Of a DNA stretch of 64,000 bases, positions 1 through 9,442 are shown piece by piece. Source of the DNA: JACCZX01 sp963807155 (GTDB lineage Bacteria > Pseudomonadota > Gammaproteobacteria > Burkholderiales > Burkholderiaceae_F); assembly GCA_963807155.1 (NCBI GenBank), contig CAWEAZ010000031.1, forward strand, positions 62,001 to 126,000. Reading direction: 5' to 3'. A program made the position numbers and the translations under genes. The notes beneath the pieces are model-generated. The model saw only the letters and a list, made by a program, of their open reading frames with translations. It had not been told where the DNA came from and searched no databases. Positions within the stretch are counted from its first letter, which is position 1; every line of letters begins with the position of its first letter.

Positions 1-103
1 AGTCGCAGGGCAGGGCGGTCCCGACGCCTTTGCCGCCTTCATCAAGAAAGAGCAAGCGCGCTGGGAAGATGTAGTTAAGCGCGCCGGCATCGTTATCGAA
101 TAG
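1..103 (+). CDS. Bug/TctC-type substrate-binding protein, C-terminal end only
   Basis: Only the last 33 codons are in the window; the frame starts at base 2 and stops at TAG 101-103. The visible residues (FAAFIKKEQARW followed by VVKRAGI) match the C-terminal helix usual in periplasmic receptors of the tripartite tricarboxylate transporter (Bug) family, which end in a pattern like FAxFIxxExARWxxVVKxAGI. Lying just upstream of tcuAB on the same strand, it is a plausible receptor for tricarballylate or a related tricarboxylate; that role is inference from position. The family assignment rests on a short tail. Confidence 0.6.
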   Translation, partial: VAGQGGPDAFAAFIKKEQARWEDVVKRAGIVIE

Positions 104-235
104 AAGTCATCTCCAAAACGACTGCGCGTCCCGATCTTGCCACTGCGGTGCTCGCCGTAACGCTCGTACGTGTGCGCTCCTCGCGGCTCATTGCAACTCT
201 CGGGCCGCTCGCTACGTTTTTGAGATGACTTCGTC

Positions 236-1624
236 ATGACGGTTGATGTGCTGGTGCTGGGCGGCGGCAACGCCGCTTTATGCGCCGCCTTGACCGCGCG
301 CGAAGCCGGAGCATCGGTGCTCGTGCTCGAATGCGCTCCGCTCGAATCTCGCGGCGGCAACAGCCGACACACACGCAATCTGCGCTGCATGCACGCCGCA
401 CCGGAAGATGTCTTGATTGAAAGCTACGGTGAGGACGAATACTGGGACGATCTGTGGCGCGTCACCGGCGGGCGCACCGACGAGTCGCTCGCGCGGTTGA
501 CGATCCGTGAGTCGGCGCGGGTGAGGCCGTGGATGCGGAAGCACGGAGCGCGGTTTCAGCCTGCGCTCGGTGGAACGCTGCATCTCGGGCGCACCAACGC
601 ATTCTTCCTCGGCGGCGGCAAGGCGTTGTTGAATGCGTATTACCGCTCGGCCGAAGCGCTCGGCGTGCAGGTGCGTTACGGCGCCGAAGTCGTTTCTCTC
701 GAGATCGAACGTGGGCACTTCGCTGGCGCGATCGTGAAGCGCGGCGAGAGTACCGAGCGCATTCAAGCGCGTGCGCTGGTAGCCGCGGCCGGAGGCTTCG
801 AATCGAATCTCGAGTGGTTGCGCGAAGCGTGGGGGCCGGCAGCTGACAACTTCATCGTTCGCGGCACGCCGTACAACCGAGGTGTGGTGCTACGTGCGCT
901 GCTCGACGCCGACGTCGCGCAGGTCGGCGATGCGACGCAGTGCCACGCGGTCGCGATCGACGCGCGTGCACCGAAGTTCGACGGCGGAATTGTCACTCGA
1001 GTCGACTGCGTCTCGCTCGGCATCGTCGTCAATCGCGATGCGCAACGCTTCTATGACGAGGGCGAAGATTTCTGGCCGAAGCGCTACGCGATCTGGGGCC
1101 GACTCGTGGCACAGCAACCGGAGCAGATTGCATATTCGATCATCGATTCGAAGGCGATGGGCCGCTTCATGCCGACGGTGTTCCCCGGCGAATCCGCGCA
1201 GAGTATTGAAGAACTGGCCGACAAGCTCGGATTGAGTCGTAGCGCGTTGCGCGCCACCGTCGACCGCTTCAATGCCGCCGTGGTTCCTGGCGTGTTCAAT
1301 CATGCCGTGCTCGACGACTGCGTGACCGCAGGAATTGCTCCCGCGAAAACGCATTGGGCGCAGAAAATCGATACCCCACCGTTCTTCGGCTACCCGTTGC
1401 GGCCCGGCATCACGTTCACTTATCTGGGTGTCCGCGTCGACGAGCGTGCGCGCATCCTGATGAACGACGGACAACCTTCGAACAACATGGTCGCCGCGGG
1501 CGAGATCATGGCGGGCAACGTATTGGGGCAGGGCTACGTGGCCGGTATCGGAATGACGATTGGCACCGTGTTCGGACGCGTCGCCGGCCTGGAAGCCGCT
1601 CGCTCGGCGCGCATGACTCAATGA
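236..1624 (+). CDS. tcuA: FAD-dependent tricarballylate dehydrogenase TcuA
   Basis: Flavoprotein of 462 aa. In the known Tcu pathway TcuA oxidises tricarballylate to cis-aconitate with FAD, and TcuB re-oxidises the flavin. The N-terminus is a dinucleotide-binding strand-turn-helix (VLGGGNAALCAAL, residues 7-19), followed by the GGNSRHTRN flavin-contact segment typical of TcuA/succinate dehydrogenase-fumarate reductase flavoproteins. The C-terminus has the GEIMAGNVLGQGYVAGIGM segment that closes the FAD site. The ATG at 236 places the Rossmann motif at the usual distance. The stop overlaps the tcuB start by 4 bases (ATGA), so the two are translationally coupled. The reading frame is intact. 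Confidence 0.92.
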   Translation: MTVDVLVLGGGNAALCAALTAREAGASVLVLECAPLESRGGNSRHTRNLRCMHAAPEDVLIESYGEDEYWDDLWRVTGGRTDESLARLTIRESARVRPWMRKHGARFQPALGGTLHLGRTNAFFLGGGKALLNAYYRSAEALGVQVRYGAEVVSLEIERGHFAGAIVKRGESTERIQARALVAAAGGFESNLEWLREAWGPAADNFIVRGTPYNRGVVLRALLDADVAQVGDATQCHAVAIDARAPKFDGGIVTRVDCVSLGIVVNRDAQRFYDEGEDFWPKRYAIWGRLVAQQPEQIAYSIIDSKAMGRFMPTVFPGESAQSIEELADKLGLSRSALRATVDRFNAAVVPGVFNHAVLDDCVTAGIAPAKTHWAQKIDTPPFFGYPLRPGITFTYLGVRVDERARILMNDGQPSNNMVAAGEIMAGNVLGQGYVAGIGMTIGTVFGRVAGLEAARSARMTQ

Positions 1625-2728
1625 GTGCGCCCGTTTATCAGGAAGCCGCGCGCATGGTCGGCATCTGCAACTCGTGCCGCTACTGCGAGGGATATTGCGC
1701 GGTGTTTCCCGCAATCGAGCGCCGCATCGACTTCGCCCGCGTCGACCTGGATTACCTGGCGAATCTATGCCACAACTGCGGTGCGTGCTACTCAGCGTGC
1801 CAGTACGCGCCGCCGCACGAGTTCGCGGTCAACATTCCGCGGATGTTGGCGCAGGTGCGACTCGAGTCATACGAGACGTACGCATGGCCGAGAGCCTTCG
1901 GTGCACTCTTTCGGCGCCAGCCTTCGTTGATCGCGCTGTTGTTGGGCGGCTCTTTGGCGCTGTTCTTCGCGCTCGGCATCGCGTGGCGTGGAGATGGCTT
2001 CTTCCGCGCGTACACCCACGCGGGCTCGTTCTACGCCATTTTTCCGCATAACTTTCTGATCGCAGTGTTCGGTTTGAGCTTCGCGTTTGCGTGCGTTTGC
2101 GATCACGATGGGTGCCTTGCGTTTTTGGCGTGCTACCGAGCCACGAGGCTTGTCGGCACCCCGCGGTGCGACTGCGGCCGCGATGCACGACGCCGCCGCG
2201 CTGACGTACCTCGATGGCGGTGGAGAGGGCTGCAGCGAAGCGCATCACGCACCGGCGCGCAGCCGGGCCTTATTTCATCACCTGACGTTCTACGGATTTC
2301 TGCTGTGCCTGGCCTCAACGAGTGTCGCATCGATCTATCACTACGCGCTCGCCTGGCCCGCACCCTATCCATGGCTGAGCGCTCCGGTGCTGTTGGGAAC
2401 GGTCGGTGGCATGGGATTAGTGATCGGAACCACGGGATTGCTGTGGCTTCGAACGCGCCGACCCGCTGAGCTGCACGATCCGTCACAGATTTTTTTGGAT
2501 GCAGGCTTCACTTGGCTGCTGCTGATCACGGGTGCGACGGGGCTGATGCTGCTCGTCTTGCGCGAGTCCGCGTGGATGCCGGCACTGCTCGCACTTCATC
2601 TTGGGCCTGTGCTTGCGCTGTTTCTGCTGCTGCCATACGGCAAGTTCGTGCACGGAATCTATCGTGCACTGGCACTTGTCAAGTATCGACGCGAACGTGA
2701 CCGGACGAACCGCTACGATTTCGAGTAA
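1621..2728 (+). pseudogene. tcuB: TcuB, iron-sulfur/cytochrome b-type membrane protein (frame broken by +1)
   Basis: TcuB takes electrons from reduced TcuA flavin to the membrane. Starting at ATG 1621, two four-cysteine clusters are seen (C16, C19, C22, C26 and C50, C53, C56, C60), as expected for two [4Fe-4S] centres, followed by several hydrophobic segments. The frame is lost near 2092: the first part runs into unrelated residues after GLSFAFA, while the frame one base further on continues as FAITMGALRFWR and then four or five membrane helices to the TAA-type end at 2728. Removing one base at 2092 gives a 368-aa protein of normal TcuB layout. A GCGTTTGCGT near-repeat surrounds the site. Sequencing error or a true mutation cannot be told apart here. 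Confidence 0.85.
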
Positions 2729-2781
2729 TTCAGCGTGAGTGCGATACTGCTGCGAGCAACGTTGAGTGAAGTGAAGGTCGA

Positions 2782-3648
2782 ATGACGGATCCTCTGAACA
2801 AGGTCTTGCGCCGTGAGCTGGTGGCAGGTGCCGGACATCTGATGCCTGGCGCAGCTAACGCGCTCGCTGCGCGCCTGATCGAAGCGGCGGGATACAAAAT
2901 GATGATGCTAAGCGGCGCCGCTGTCGCCAACACCTACCTCGGCATGCCGGATATCGGGCTGGTCTCTGTCACCGAGCTCGCGGCGCATGTCGCGGCGGTA
3001 CGCGATGCGGTCGGTATCCCAATCCTCGCCGATGCTGACACGGGGTTCGGCAATGCAATCAATGCGCGCCGCACCGTGAAGTTACTCGAACGCGCCGGCG
3101 CCAACGCGATCATGCTCGAGGATCAGACGTATCCGAAGCGCTGCGGCCACTTCGAGGGCAAGGATGTGATTCCGAAGCAGGAGATGGTGTCGAAGCTGAA
3201 GGCCGCGGTCGATGCACGTATCGATCCGGACATGATGATTCTCGCGCGCACCGATGCGCGCGCAGTAGAAGGCTTCGAGGCGGCGCTCGATCGCGCTCGC
3301 GCGTACCAGGAGGCGGGCGCTGATTTTCTGTTCGTCGAGGCACCGTTGACGAAGGAAGAACTATTGGCGATTCCGCGCGAAGTGCCGGGCATTCATCTGT
3401 GCAACATGGTGATCGGCGGCAAGACTCCGTTGCTTCCGCGCGAGGAGCTGGCAAAGGCCGGCTATGCGGTCGTTCTTTACGCGAACGCGGCGCTGCAGGC
3501 TTCGCTACTGGCGATGCAGCAAGTGCTGCGGCATTTGCACGACACCGGATCCGTCGCCGGCATCGAATCGAAGCTGATGATGTTCGCCGAGCGCCAGAAG
3601 GTGCTGGACGCGGAAAAGTTCAGCGAGCTCGAGAAGAGATACGCATGA
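2782..3648 (+). CDS. Isocitrate lyase/PEP mutase superfamily enzyme (PrpB-like C-C lyase)
   Basis: 288-aa TIM-barrel enzyme of the family containing 2-methylisocitrate lyase, 2,3-dimethylmalate lyase and oxaloacetate decarboxylase. Visible signatures are ADADTGFGN (residues 83-91, metal-binding Asp pair), the LEDQ segment near 113, and KRCGH (119-123) with catalytic Cys121, which lyases have and most PEP mutases lack. So a C-C lyase on a hydroxy di/tricarboxylate is likelier than a phosphonate enzyme. It follows tcuB by about 50 bases, so it may split a tricarboxylate made from the TcuA product, e.g. an isocitrate-like acid; the substrate is not determined by sequence. Confidence 0.85.
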   Translation: MTDPLNKVLRRELVAGAGHLMPGAANALAARLIEAAGYKMMMLSGAAVANTYLGMPDIGLVSVTELAAHVAAVRDAVGIPILADADTGFGNAINARRTVKLLERAGANAIMLEDQTYPKRCGHFEGKDVIPKQEMVSKLKAAVDARIDPDMMILARTDARAVEGFEAALDRARAYQEAGADFLFVEAPLTKEELLAIPREVPGIHLCNMVIGGKTPLLPREELAKAGYAVVLYANAALQASLLAMQQVLRHLHDTGSVAGIESKLMMFAERQKVLDAEKFSELEKRYA

Positions 3649-3727
3649 GCGAGATCGATCGCGATCAACAGCGGCGTTTGTAGGCCTACTGACGACGAGC
3701 TTCAGCGGGTTAGCCCTCGCGACTTGC

Positions 3728-4864
3728 ATGAGCATCGACCCCGACGACGGCTGGAGCCTTCCAGCGTGGACCTACCGCGACCCGCAGTTTTTCGATGTTG
3801 AGATGACTCGCGTGATGCGACCGAGCTGGCAGGTCGTATGTCATACAAGCGACATCGCGAACACGGGCGACTGGCGGACACTCGAGTTTCTGAGCGAAAG
3901 CATTGTCGTCATTCGTGGCGACGATATGGGCGTGCGCGCATTCACCAACGTGTGCCGTCATCGCGGGTCGCGGCTTCTCAGTGACATGTCGGGCTGCGCA
4001 AAGCGCCTTACTTGTCCTTATCACGGGTGGACCTATGGACTTGACGGGCGACTGATCGGCGTTCCTGGCAAGAGCGACTATCCGGGGCTCGACATGCAAG
4101 CACACGGGCTAGTCCCGGTCGAACTCGAAGTCTGGAGAGGCTTTATCTTCGTGCGCCTCTCAGGCAGCGGACCATCGGTCGCCGCCATGATGGCGCCCTA
4201 CGAGAAGTTGATTGCGCCTTATCGCTTCGAGGACTTGCGCGCGCTGGGGCGTGTGACGCTGCGGCCGCGTGCAGTTAACTGGAAGAATGTTGCAGACAAT
4301 TACTCGGATGGTCTTCACATCGCAGTTGCGCACCCCGGGTTGACGCGACTGTTCGGGCGAAGCTACGGTGTCGAAGCCGCGGAATACGTCGATCGCATGT
4401 GGGGGCTTATCGCTGAGCAGCCGTCGCCCAGGCTTTCCGAACGGCTTTATCAACAAGTGCTGCCGAGGGTGGACTACTTGCCTGAGCAGGCGCAGCGGCA
4501 ATGGTTGTACTTCAAGCTGTGGCCTAACGTCGCCTTCGACATCTATCCCGACCAGATCGACTTCATGCAGTTTCTTCCGGTGTCACCGACGAGCACACTG
4601 ATTCGCGAGATCAGCTATGCAATTCCGGATGATCGACGCGAGATGAAGGCGGCTCGCTATTTGAATTGGAGGATCAATCGTCAAGTCAATGTCGAGGACA
4701 CTGCATTAATCACACGGGTGCAGCAGGGGATGATGTCTTCGAGCTTTTCGCAAGGTCCACTGGGTGAAAGCGAAGTGTGCCTCCGCAGCTTTTGCCGGAG
4801 GATGCGTACGCTGATTCCGGAAGCGCGTGAAGCGAAAACTGCAAATTGGAGTGCCACCAGATGA
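3728..4864 (+). CDS. Rieske non-heme iron oxygenase, alpha subunit
   Basis: 378 aa. The N-terminal Rieske [2Fe-2S] domain has C76-R-H78 and C96-P-Y-H99 as cluster ligands. The catalytic domain shows the mononuclear iron motif D194-x2-H197-x4-H202 in NYSDGLHIAVAH. Such enzymes hydroxylate aromatic rings, or O/N-demethylate, taking electrons from a ferredoxin reductase. No reductase, ferredoxin or beta subunit gene lies nearby, so electrons must come from elsewhere in the genome. The 3' end overlaps the in-frame upstream extension of the pirin gene, whose better ATG at 4861 gives a 4-base overlap (ATGA), implying coupling. The substrate cannot be named from sequence. Confidence 0.88.
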   Translation: MSIDPDDGWSLPAWTYRDPQFFDVEMTRVMRPSWQVVCHTSDIANTGDWRTLEFLSESIVVIRGDDMGVRAFTNVCRHRGSRLLSDMSGCAKRLTCPYHGWTYGLDGRLIGVPGKSDYPGLDMQAHGLVPVELEVWRGFIFVRLSGSGPSVAAMMAPYEKLIAPYRFEDLRALGRVTLRPRAVNWKNVADNYSDGLHIAVAHPGLTRLFGRSYGVEAAEYVDRMWGLIAEQPSPRLSERLYQQVLPRVDYLPEQAQRQWLYFKLWPNVAFDIYPDQIDFMQFLPVSPTSTLIREISYAIPDDRREMKAARYLNWRINRQVNVEDTALITRVQQGMMSSSFSQGPLGESEVCLRSFCRRMRTLIPEAREAKTANWSATR

Positions 4865-5563
4865 CCTCACTCAGACTGGCGCGAGAACGTGGGCATGCCA
4901 ACCACGGATGGCTCGAGTCCTATCACACCTTTTCATTCGCTGATTATTACGACGTGAAGCACATGGGCTTCGGGCCGTTGCGCGTAATCAATGAGGATCG
5001 TGTGCAGCCCAGGTCTGGGTTTGGAACCCATTCGCATCGCGACATGGAGATCATCACCTACGTGCTTGACGGCGCGCTAGCGCACAAGGATTCGATCGGC
5101 AATGCCTCAACGATTTTGCCGGGCGACGTACAGCGCATGAGTGCCGGCACGGGCGTGCGTCACAGCGAATACAACGCCAACCCCGCCGGAGTCACGCACT
5201 TCCTGCAGATTTGGATCGAGCCTAACGTCGCCGGTGTCGCGCCGGGATACGAGCAGAAGCACTTTTCCACAGAGGAAAGGCGTGGTCGCCTGAGGCTTGT
5301 CGTGTCTCCTGACGGTCGCGACGGTTCCTTATCGATGAATCAGAATGCACTTGTCTTCGCCGGACTGTTCGACGCAGACGAGAAAGCGCAATGGAATCTG
5401 GCTTCCGGACGCAAGGGCTACATCCACGTTGCACTAGGCAAACGTCACGGTGAACGGCCAGGCTCTAAGCGCAGGCGATGCTTTGATGGCAGATGGAGGC
5501 GCGGTAGAAATAGAGCGAGGCAAGGGCGCCGAAGTCTTGCTGTTTGATTTGCCGGATGATTGA
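4861..5563 (+). pseudogene. Pirin family (YhhW-like) cupin protein (frame broken by +1 near the end)
   Basis: Bicupin of the pirin family; some members are quercetinases, others redox sensors. The N-terminal metal site is visible: H-S-H in FGTHSHRDMEII, and RMSAGTGVRHSEYN further on. The ATG at 4861 fits the family start (MTSLRLARERGHANHGWL) and overlaps the Rieske gene stop. The reading frame slips at the AAA run 5440-5442: the given frame turns Arg-rich and ends at 5547, while removing one A restores a typical C-terminus (VTVNGQALSAGDALM, then GAEVLLFDLPDD) ending at TGA 5561-5563. The repaired protein is 233 aa, normal for the family. Confidence 0.85.
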
Positions 5564-5611
5564 TCGGTTCTTATAAGCTCTGACGGCGATGAGTTGGCGG
5601 GATCGCTCTCG

Positions 5612-6418
5612 CTACTGAGCGGTTGCCTTGGCACCGACGCGCGGCGAACTCGTAGCCGATTTTTTCGCCGGCTTTGCTTCAGGACGAATTGCCTTGCGCC
5701 CCTTTAACCAGGTTGCGAAAGCAGGGACGTTCGGATCACCGCCAAGCGTGCGAGTAAGAGCATGAGCGTGTTTGAATAACACCGGGAGCACGCGTTTAAC
5801 TCCAAGCTCCTCAATCCGGTATCTAGGACCAGAGACGCTCAACGCGCCAACAAATTTTTGCTCGAGACCAAAAACAGGGCAGGCGATTGCTGCAGTTTCT
5901 GGATCGCGTTCACCATAGGATGCGGCGTACATATTCTTTCTTATCTCGTCGTAACGCTGACCCGTACGGCCGTTAAAAGCCAGCAAGACATGGCCGGCGG
6001 CACCCACCGTTAATGGGAGCCGATCACCTTCATGCACCGAATCGCGCACGGCGCGGTGCGCATCCACTCTATGCAGGCAGACGCGCTGCTCTTCATCTCG
6101 CACGTAAAACGACGCCCCCTCGTGCAGTTCTTCGACGATTTGTCGAAGTACATGCGGAACGAATTCAGAGGTTCGAAAGTTTCGTTGATACAAAGAGCCG
6201 AGGAAGAGAACCTTCGAACCAAGGTGATACGAACCATCCTCGGAGCGGATCAAATAACCGAACTTCTCCAACGATTTGGCAAGGCGCAGCAGCGTGCTTT
6301 TGTAAAGGCCGGTGCGCTTGGCGAGCTCGGCCAATCCAAGTTTCTGATCTGTTTCCGTGAACGCGTCGAGAATCGTCAGCGCGCGATGTACTGCTGCTAC
6401 TCCACCTTCTCCTGCCAT
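5612..6418 (-). CDS. IclR-family transcriptional regulator
   Basis: 268 aa. An N-terminal winged helix-turn-helix (about residues 8-62, with LAELAKRTGLYKSTLLRL as the recognition region) is followed by the IclR ligand-binding domain (about 80-245). The C-terminus is a basic Ala/Lys-rich tail. It is transcribed divergently from the aldehyde dehydrogenase-CoA transferase-lyase-TPP-TRAP cluster across a 139-base gap, the usual arrangement for a local regulator responding to a pathway acid. It most likely controls that cluster and its own gene; effector and operator are unknown. Confidence 0.9.
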   Translation of the reverse strand: MAGEGGVAAVHRALTILDAFTETDQKLGLAELAKRTGLYKSTLLRLAKSLEKFGYLIRSEDGSYHLGSKVLFLGSLYQRNFRTSEFVPHVLRQIVEELHEGASFYVRDEEQRVCLHRVDAHRAVRDSVHEGDRLPLTVGAAGHVLLAFNGRTGQRYDEIRKNMYAASYGERDPETAAIACPVFGLEQKFVGALSVSGPRYRIEELGVKRVLPVLFKHAHALTRTLGGDPNVPAFATWLKGRKAIRPEAKPAKKSATSSPRVGAKATAQ

Positions 6419-6557
6419 GCGGTTACTCCAATCAGGTGCTCAGGCCAGTGTATCAAAGGTAGGGGACGCATACTCGCAGAAATAGAATCGTGTTACGCTG
6501 GATAGCACGGACGTCTTCTCTGATCGCGGAGGGCGTCAGCTCGCTAGTGGGAATCCA
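6419..6557. promoter_or_regulatory. Divergent intergenic region between iclR-type gene and catabolic cluster
   Basis: This 139-base gap must hold the promoters of both divergent transcription units and probably the IclR operator. I could not pick out a convincing -35/-10 pair or a clear inverted repeat by eye, and the aldehyde dehydrogenase ATG at 6558 has only a weak ribosome-binding site. The call rests on gene orientation alone. Confidence 0.4.
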
Positions 6558-8105
6558 ATGTCATCGTCAGTTCAGTCACCACCCGTCCAGGGAGCGCCTG
6601 CTCAGTCGTCGTCATCGGTTAATACCGCTGAGCTTCCACGTTACAAGCACTACATCGATGGTGCCTTCGCCGCGCCTGGTTCTGGTCAGTACCTAGAAAC
6701 GGAAAGCCCGTACACGGGGAAAGCCTGGGCGTGGATTGCGCGCGGCACCAAGCAGGATGCGGCCGCTGCAGTAGAGGCGGCCGACCGCGCTTTTGAAAGT
6801 GGGGAGTGGCCGCAGCTGACGCCATCTGAGCGCGGCCGTCGACTGTGGAAACTCGGCGACCTTGTCATTGCGAACGCAAGCCGACTCGCCGAGATTGAGC
6901 AGCGAGATAACGGCAAGTTGGCAACCGAAGTGGTCGCGCAGATCAAGTACATGGGCGACTACTTTAAGTATTACGCAGGCCTCGCAGACAAGGTTCAGAG
7001 TTCAGTCATTCCGACCGATAAGAAGGGCGTCTTTGCCTACACGCGATACGAGCCGAAAGGGGTCATCGCAATCATCACCCCCTGGAACTCGCCGTTGACG
7101 CTAACGAGCTGGAAGCTCGCCCCAGCGCTGGCTGCCGGATGCACAGCGGTGATCAAACCGTCCGAATTCACTTCGGCATCGATGATCGAGCTCGCAATGC
7201 TGTTTGCGGAAGCCGGCTTTCCTAAGGGAGTCGTCAATGTTGTGACCGGGCTGGGACCCGAAGTGGGCGAAGCATTGGTGACGCATCCAAAAGTCGCGCA
7301 CATCGGATTCACCGGAGGTGCGGCGGCCGGGCGCAAGATTAATGAGCTGGCAGCGCGCAACTTCAAAACCGTCACACTCGAGTTGGGCGGCAAGTCGCCA
7401 AATATCATCTTCGACGATGCAGACCTCGACCAAGCCGTAAAAGGCGTGGTGTCAGGGATTTTTGCAGCATCGGGGCAAAGTTGTCAGGCGGGTTCGAGAC
7501 TTCTCCTTCAGCAAAGCATCCACGATGTCTTCGTGGAGAAGCTGATTGCGTTCGTGCGTGACGCCAAGATTGGCGACCCGTCATTGCCCGATACGCAGAT
7601 TGGACCTATCTCAACGCGTCCTCAGTTTGAAAAAATTCTCGAATACATCGAGATTGCGAAGGCGGAAGGTGCGAAGTGCGTGCTGGGCGGCAAGAGTCGA
7701 CCTGAGCTCGGCGCTGGGCTCTTTATCGAGCCGACAATCTTTACCGGCGTGCGTAACGAGATGCGAATCGCACAGGAAGAAGTATTTGGTCCCGTGCTTT
7801 CGGTCATTCCGTTCGTCGATGAGGCCGATGCAATTCGAATAGGCAATGACGTGGTTTATGGACTGGCGGCTGCAGTCTGGACCAAGAGCCTGCATCGCGC
7901 GATGCTGATGACAGAAAAGTTGAAGGCCGGCACGGTCTGGGTCAATAACTATCGCGCCACCAGCTTCACTTCGCCGTTCGGCGGGTACAAAGATTCGGGG
8001 ATCGGCCGCGAGTCCGGGACCGAAGCCATCAAGGAGTACTTGAACACGAAGTGTGTATGGGTGTCGACTGATCTTGACGTTCCAAACCCATTCGTGCGGC
8101 GCTGA
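6558..8105 (+). CDS. NAD(P)-dependent aldehyde dehydrogenase family protein
   Basis: 515 aa, the length of a typical class 1/2 aldehyde dehydrogenase with a short N-terminal extension (about 25 Ser/Gln-rich residues). Active-site residues are present: general base E275 in ELGGKSPN and nucleophile C309 in GQSCQAGSR. The PWNSPL segment and the EEVFGPVL segment near the C-terminus are also conserved. It oxidises an aldehyde to an acid. First gene of the cluster that continues with a CoA-transferase, a citrate-synthase-fold lyase and a TPP enzyme; an obvious job is oxidising the aldehyde made by the TPP decarboxylase, but this is inferred from context. Confidence 0.92.
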   Translation: MSSSVQSPPVQGAPAQSSSSVNTAELPRYKHYIDGAFAAPGSGQYLETESPYTGKAWAWIARGTKQDAAAAVEAADRAFESGEWPQLTPSERGRRLWKLGDLVIANASRLAEIEQRDNGKLATEVVAQIKYMGDYFKYYAGLADKVQSSVIPTDKKGVFAYTRYEPKGVIAIITPWNSPLTLTSWKLAPALAAGCTAVIKPSEFTSASMIELAMLFAEAGFPKGVVNVVTGLGPEVGEALVTHPKVAHIGFTGGAAAGRKINELAARNFKTVTLELGGKSPNIIFDDADLDQAVKGVVSGIFAASGQSCQAGSRLLLQQSIHDVFVEKLIAFVRDAKIGDPSLPDTQIGPISTRPQFEKILEYIEIAKAEGAKCVLGGKSRPELGAGLFIEPTIFTGVRNEMRIAQEEVFGPVLSVIPFVDEADAIRIGNDVVYGLAAAVWTKSLHRAMLMTEKLKAGTVWVNNYRATSFTSPFGGYKDSGIGRESGTEAIKEYLNTKCVWVSTDLDVPNPFVRR

Positions 8106-8146
8106 TTCGCGTTTGATAACACCACCAAACTGCTCGCACCAAGTCC

Positions 8147-9442
8147 GTGGAAAGCGCCACTCTGAAAGGCAATCAGGTTCAACCGGCTGCGGCTCCTGAT
8201 ACGCCCAGCCGCACGGCGCGCGCGCCGGATCAGAACACGCTAAGTCGCCCGCTTGCGCAGATTCGTGTCCTCGATCTGACCAACGTACTGGCGGGTCCCT
8301 TTTGTGCGTATCAGCTCGGCTTATTAGGAGCAGACGTCATCAAGGTCGAAATGCCTGACACGGGTGATCTGGCGCGTCAGCTCGGTGCCGACGCGGCTCT
8401 GAATGAGCAGCTGATGGGCGCATCTTTTCTTGCGCAAAACGGCGGCAAGAAGTCGGTCACCGTAAACCTGAAGAGCGCCGACGGTAAAGCGGTTCTGCGA
8501 CGTTTGGTCAAAACAGCAGATGTGTTGGTTGAAAATTTTCGGCCAGGCGTGATGAAGCGTTTGGGTCTTGGGTACGAAGACCTGCAGAAGGAAAACCCTG
8601 CGTTGATCTATTGCGCAATTTCGGGTTTCGGGCAAGACGGCCCGATGAAGGATGCTCCGGCCTACGATCAGATCATTCAGGGGCTTTCGGGAATGATGAG
8701 TATCACCGGGGACGAGGAGTCGGCGCCGCTGCGCGTAGGGTATCCGGTGGCGGACACGATTGGGGGCATCACCGCCGGGTTGGCGATCACGAGTGCTTTG
8801 GTACGACGAGCGAACACCGGAGAGGGTGCGTGCATCGACGTCTCGATGTTGGACTCTGTACTCGTGACAATGGGGTGGGTCGTTTCCAATTATTTGATCG
8901 CCGGCCATGAGCCGCACCCGATTGGGAACGACAACTTTACGGCTGCGCCTTCCGGGACATTCAAGACAGCAAAAGGCCTGCTCAACATCGCTGCGAATAA
9001 ACAGGAACAGTTCCAGGCTCTCGCGAATGCGATTGGGCGTGAGGATCTGATCGGCGACGTTCGGTTCGCTGCGCGCGAAGCTAGAAAGCAGAATCGTGCT
9101 GCGTTAACGGTCGAGCTGGAAGAGGGCCTTCGGAAAAAGACTGCCGAGCAATGGGAAACCATTCTCAATGGCCTCGGCATTCCCGCGGGCCGCGTCCTAA
9201 CCGTACCTGATGCGCTGGACACGCCGCAGGTAAGGCACAGGGAATTGCTGCAAACATTTGATGACGTGCCCGGGCTGGGACGCGCGGTGACGTTGACACG
9301 AGCGGGATTCAAGATGTCCAAGGGCGATCCGCAAGTCACGTCGCCGCCCCCGCAACTTGGGCAACACACGACCGAGGTGCTACGCGAACTCGGATTTGAC
9401 GATACTGAGATTGAACGCCTGAAGAGCGTGGGAGCTGTATGA
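8147..9442 (+). CDS. Family III (CaiB/BaiF) CoA-transferase
   Basis: 431 aa, starting at GTG 8147 (no ATG in the first 89 codons; the first ~35 residues are a poorly conserved Ala/Pro-rich lead). The core opens with LDLTNVLAGPFCAYQLGLLGADVIKVE and contains VADTIGG with Asp203, at the position of the aspartate that forms the acyl/CoA thioester intermediate in formyl-CoA transferase. These enzymes move CoA between carboxylic acids. Its stop overlaps the next gene by 4 bases, so it is probably co-translated with the lyase, and likely makes the acyl-CoA that the lyase cleaves. Confidence 0.92.
   Translation: MESATLKGNQVQPAAAPDTPSRTARAPDQNTLSRPLAQIRVLDLTNVLAGPFCAYQLGLLGADVIKVEMPDTGDLARQLGADAALNEQLMGASFLAQNGGKKSVTVNLKSADGKAVLRRLVKTADVLVENFRPGVMKRLGLGYEDLQKENPALIYCAISGFGQDGPMKDAPAYDQIIQGLSGMMSITGDEESAPLRVGYPVADTIGGITAGLAITSALVRRANTGEGACIDVSMLDSVLVTMGWVVSNYLIAGHEPHPIGNDNFTAAPSGTFKTAKGLLNIAANKQEQFQALANAIGREDLIGDVRFAAREARKQNRAALTVELEEGLRKKTAEQWETILNGLGIPAGRVLTVPDALDTPQVRHRELLQTFDDVPGLGRAVTLTRAGFKMSKGDPQVTSPPPQLGQHTTEVLRELGFDDTEIERLKSVGAV

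Noticed and set aside
2083..2102. 10-bp tandem duplication in tcuB as the cause of the frame break
   Set aside because: GCGTTTGCGT is followed by GCGTTTGCGA, but removing only the T at 2092 already restores a sensible helix (FAFAAFAITMGALRFWR); a one-base event is simpler and matches the other breaks.
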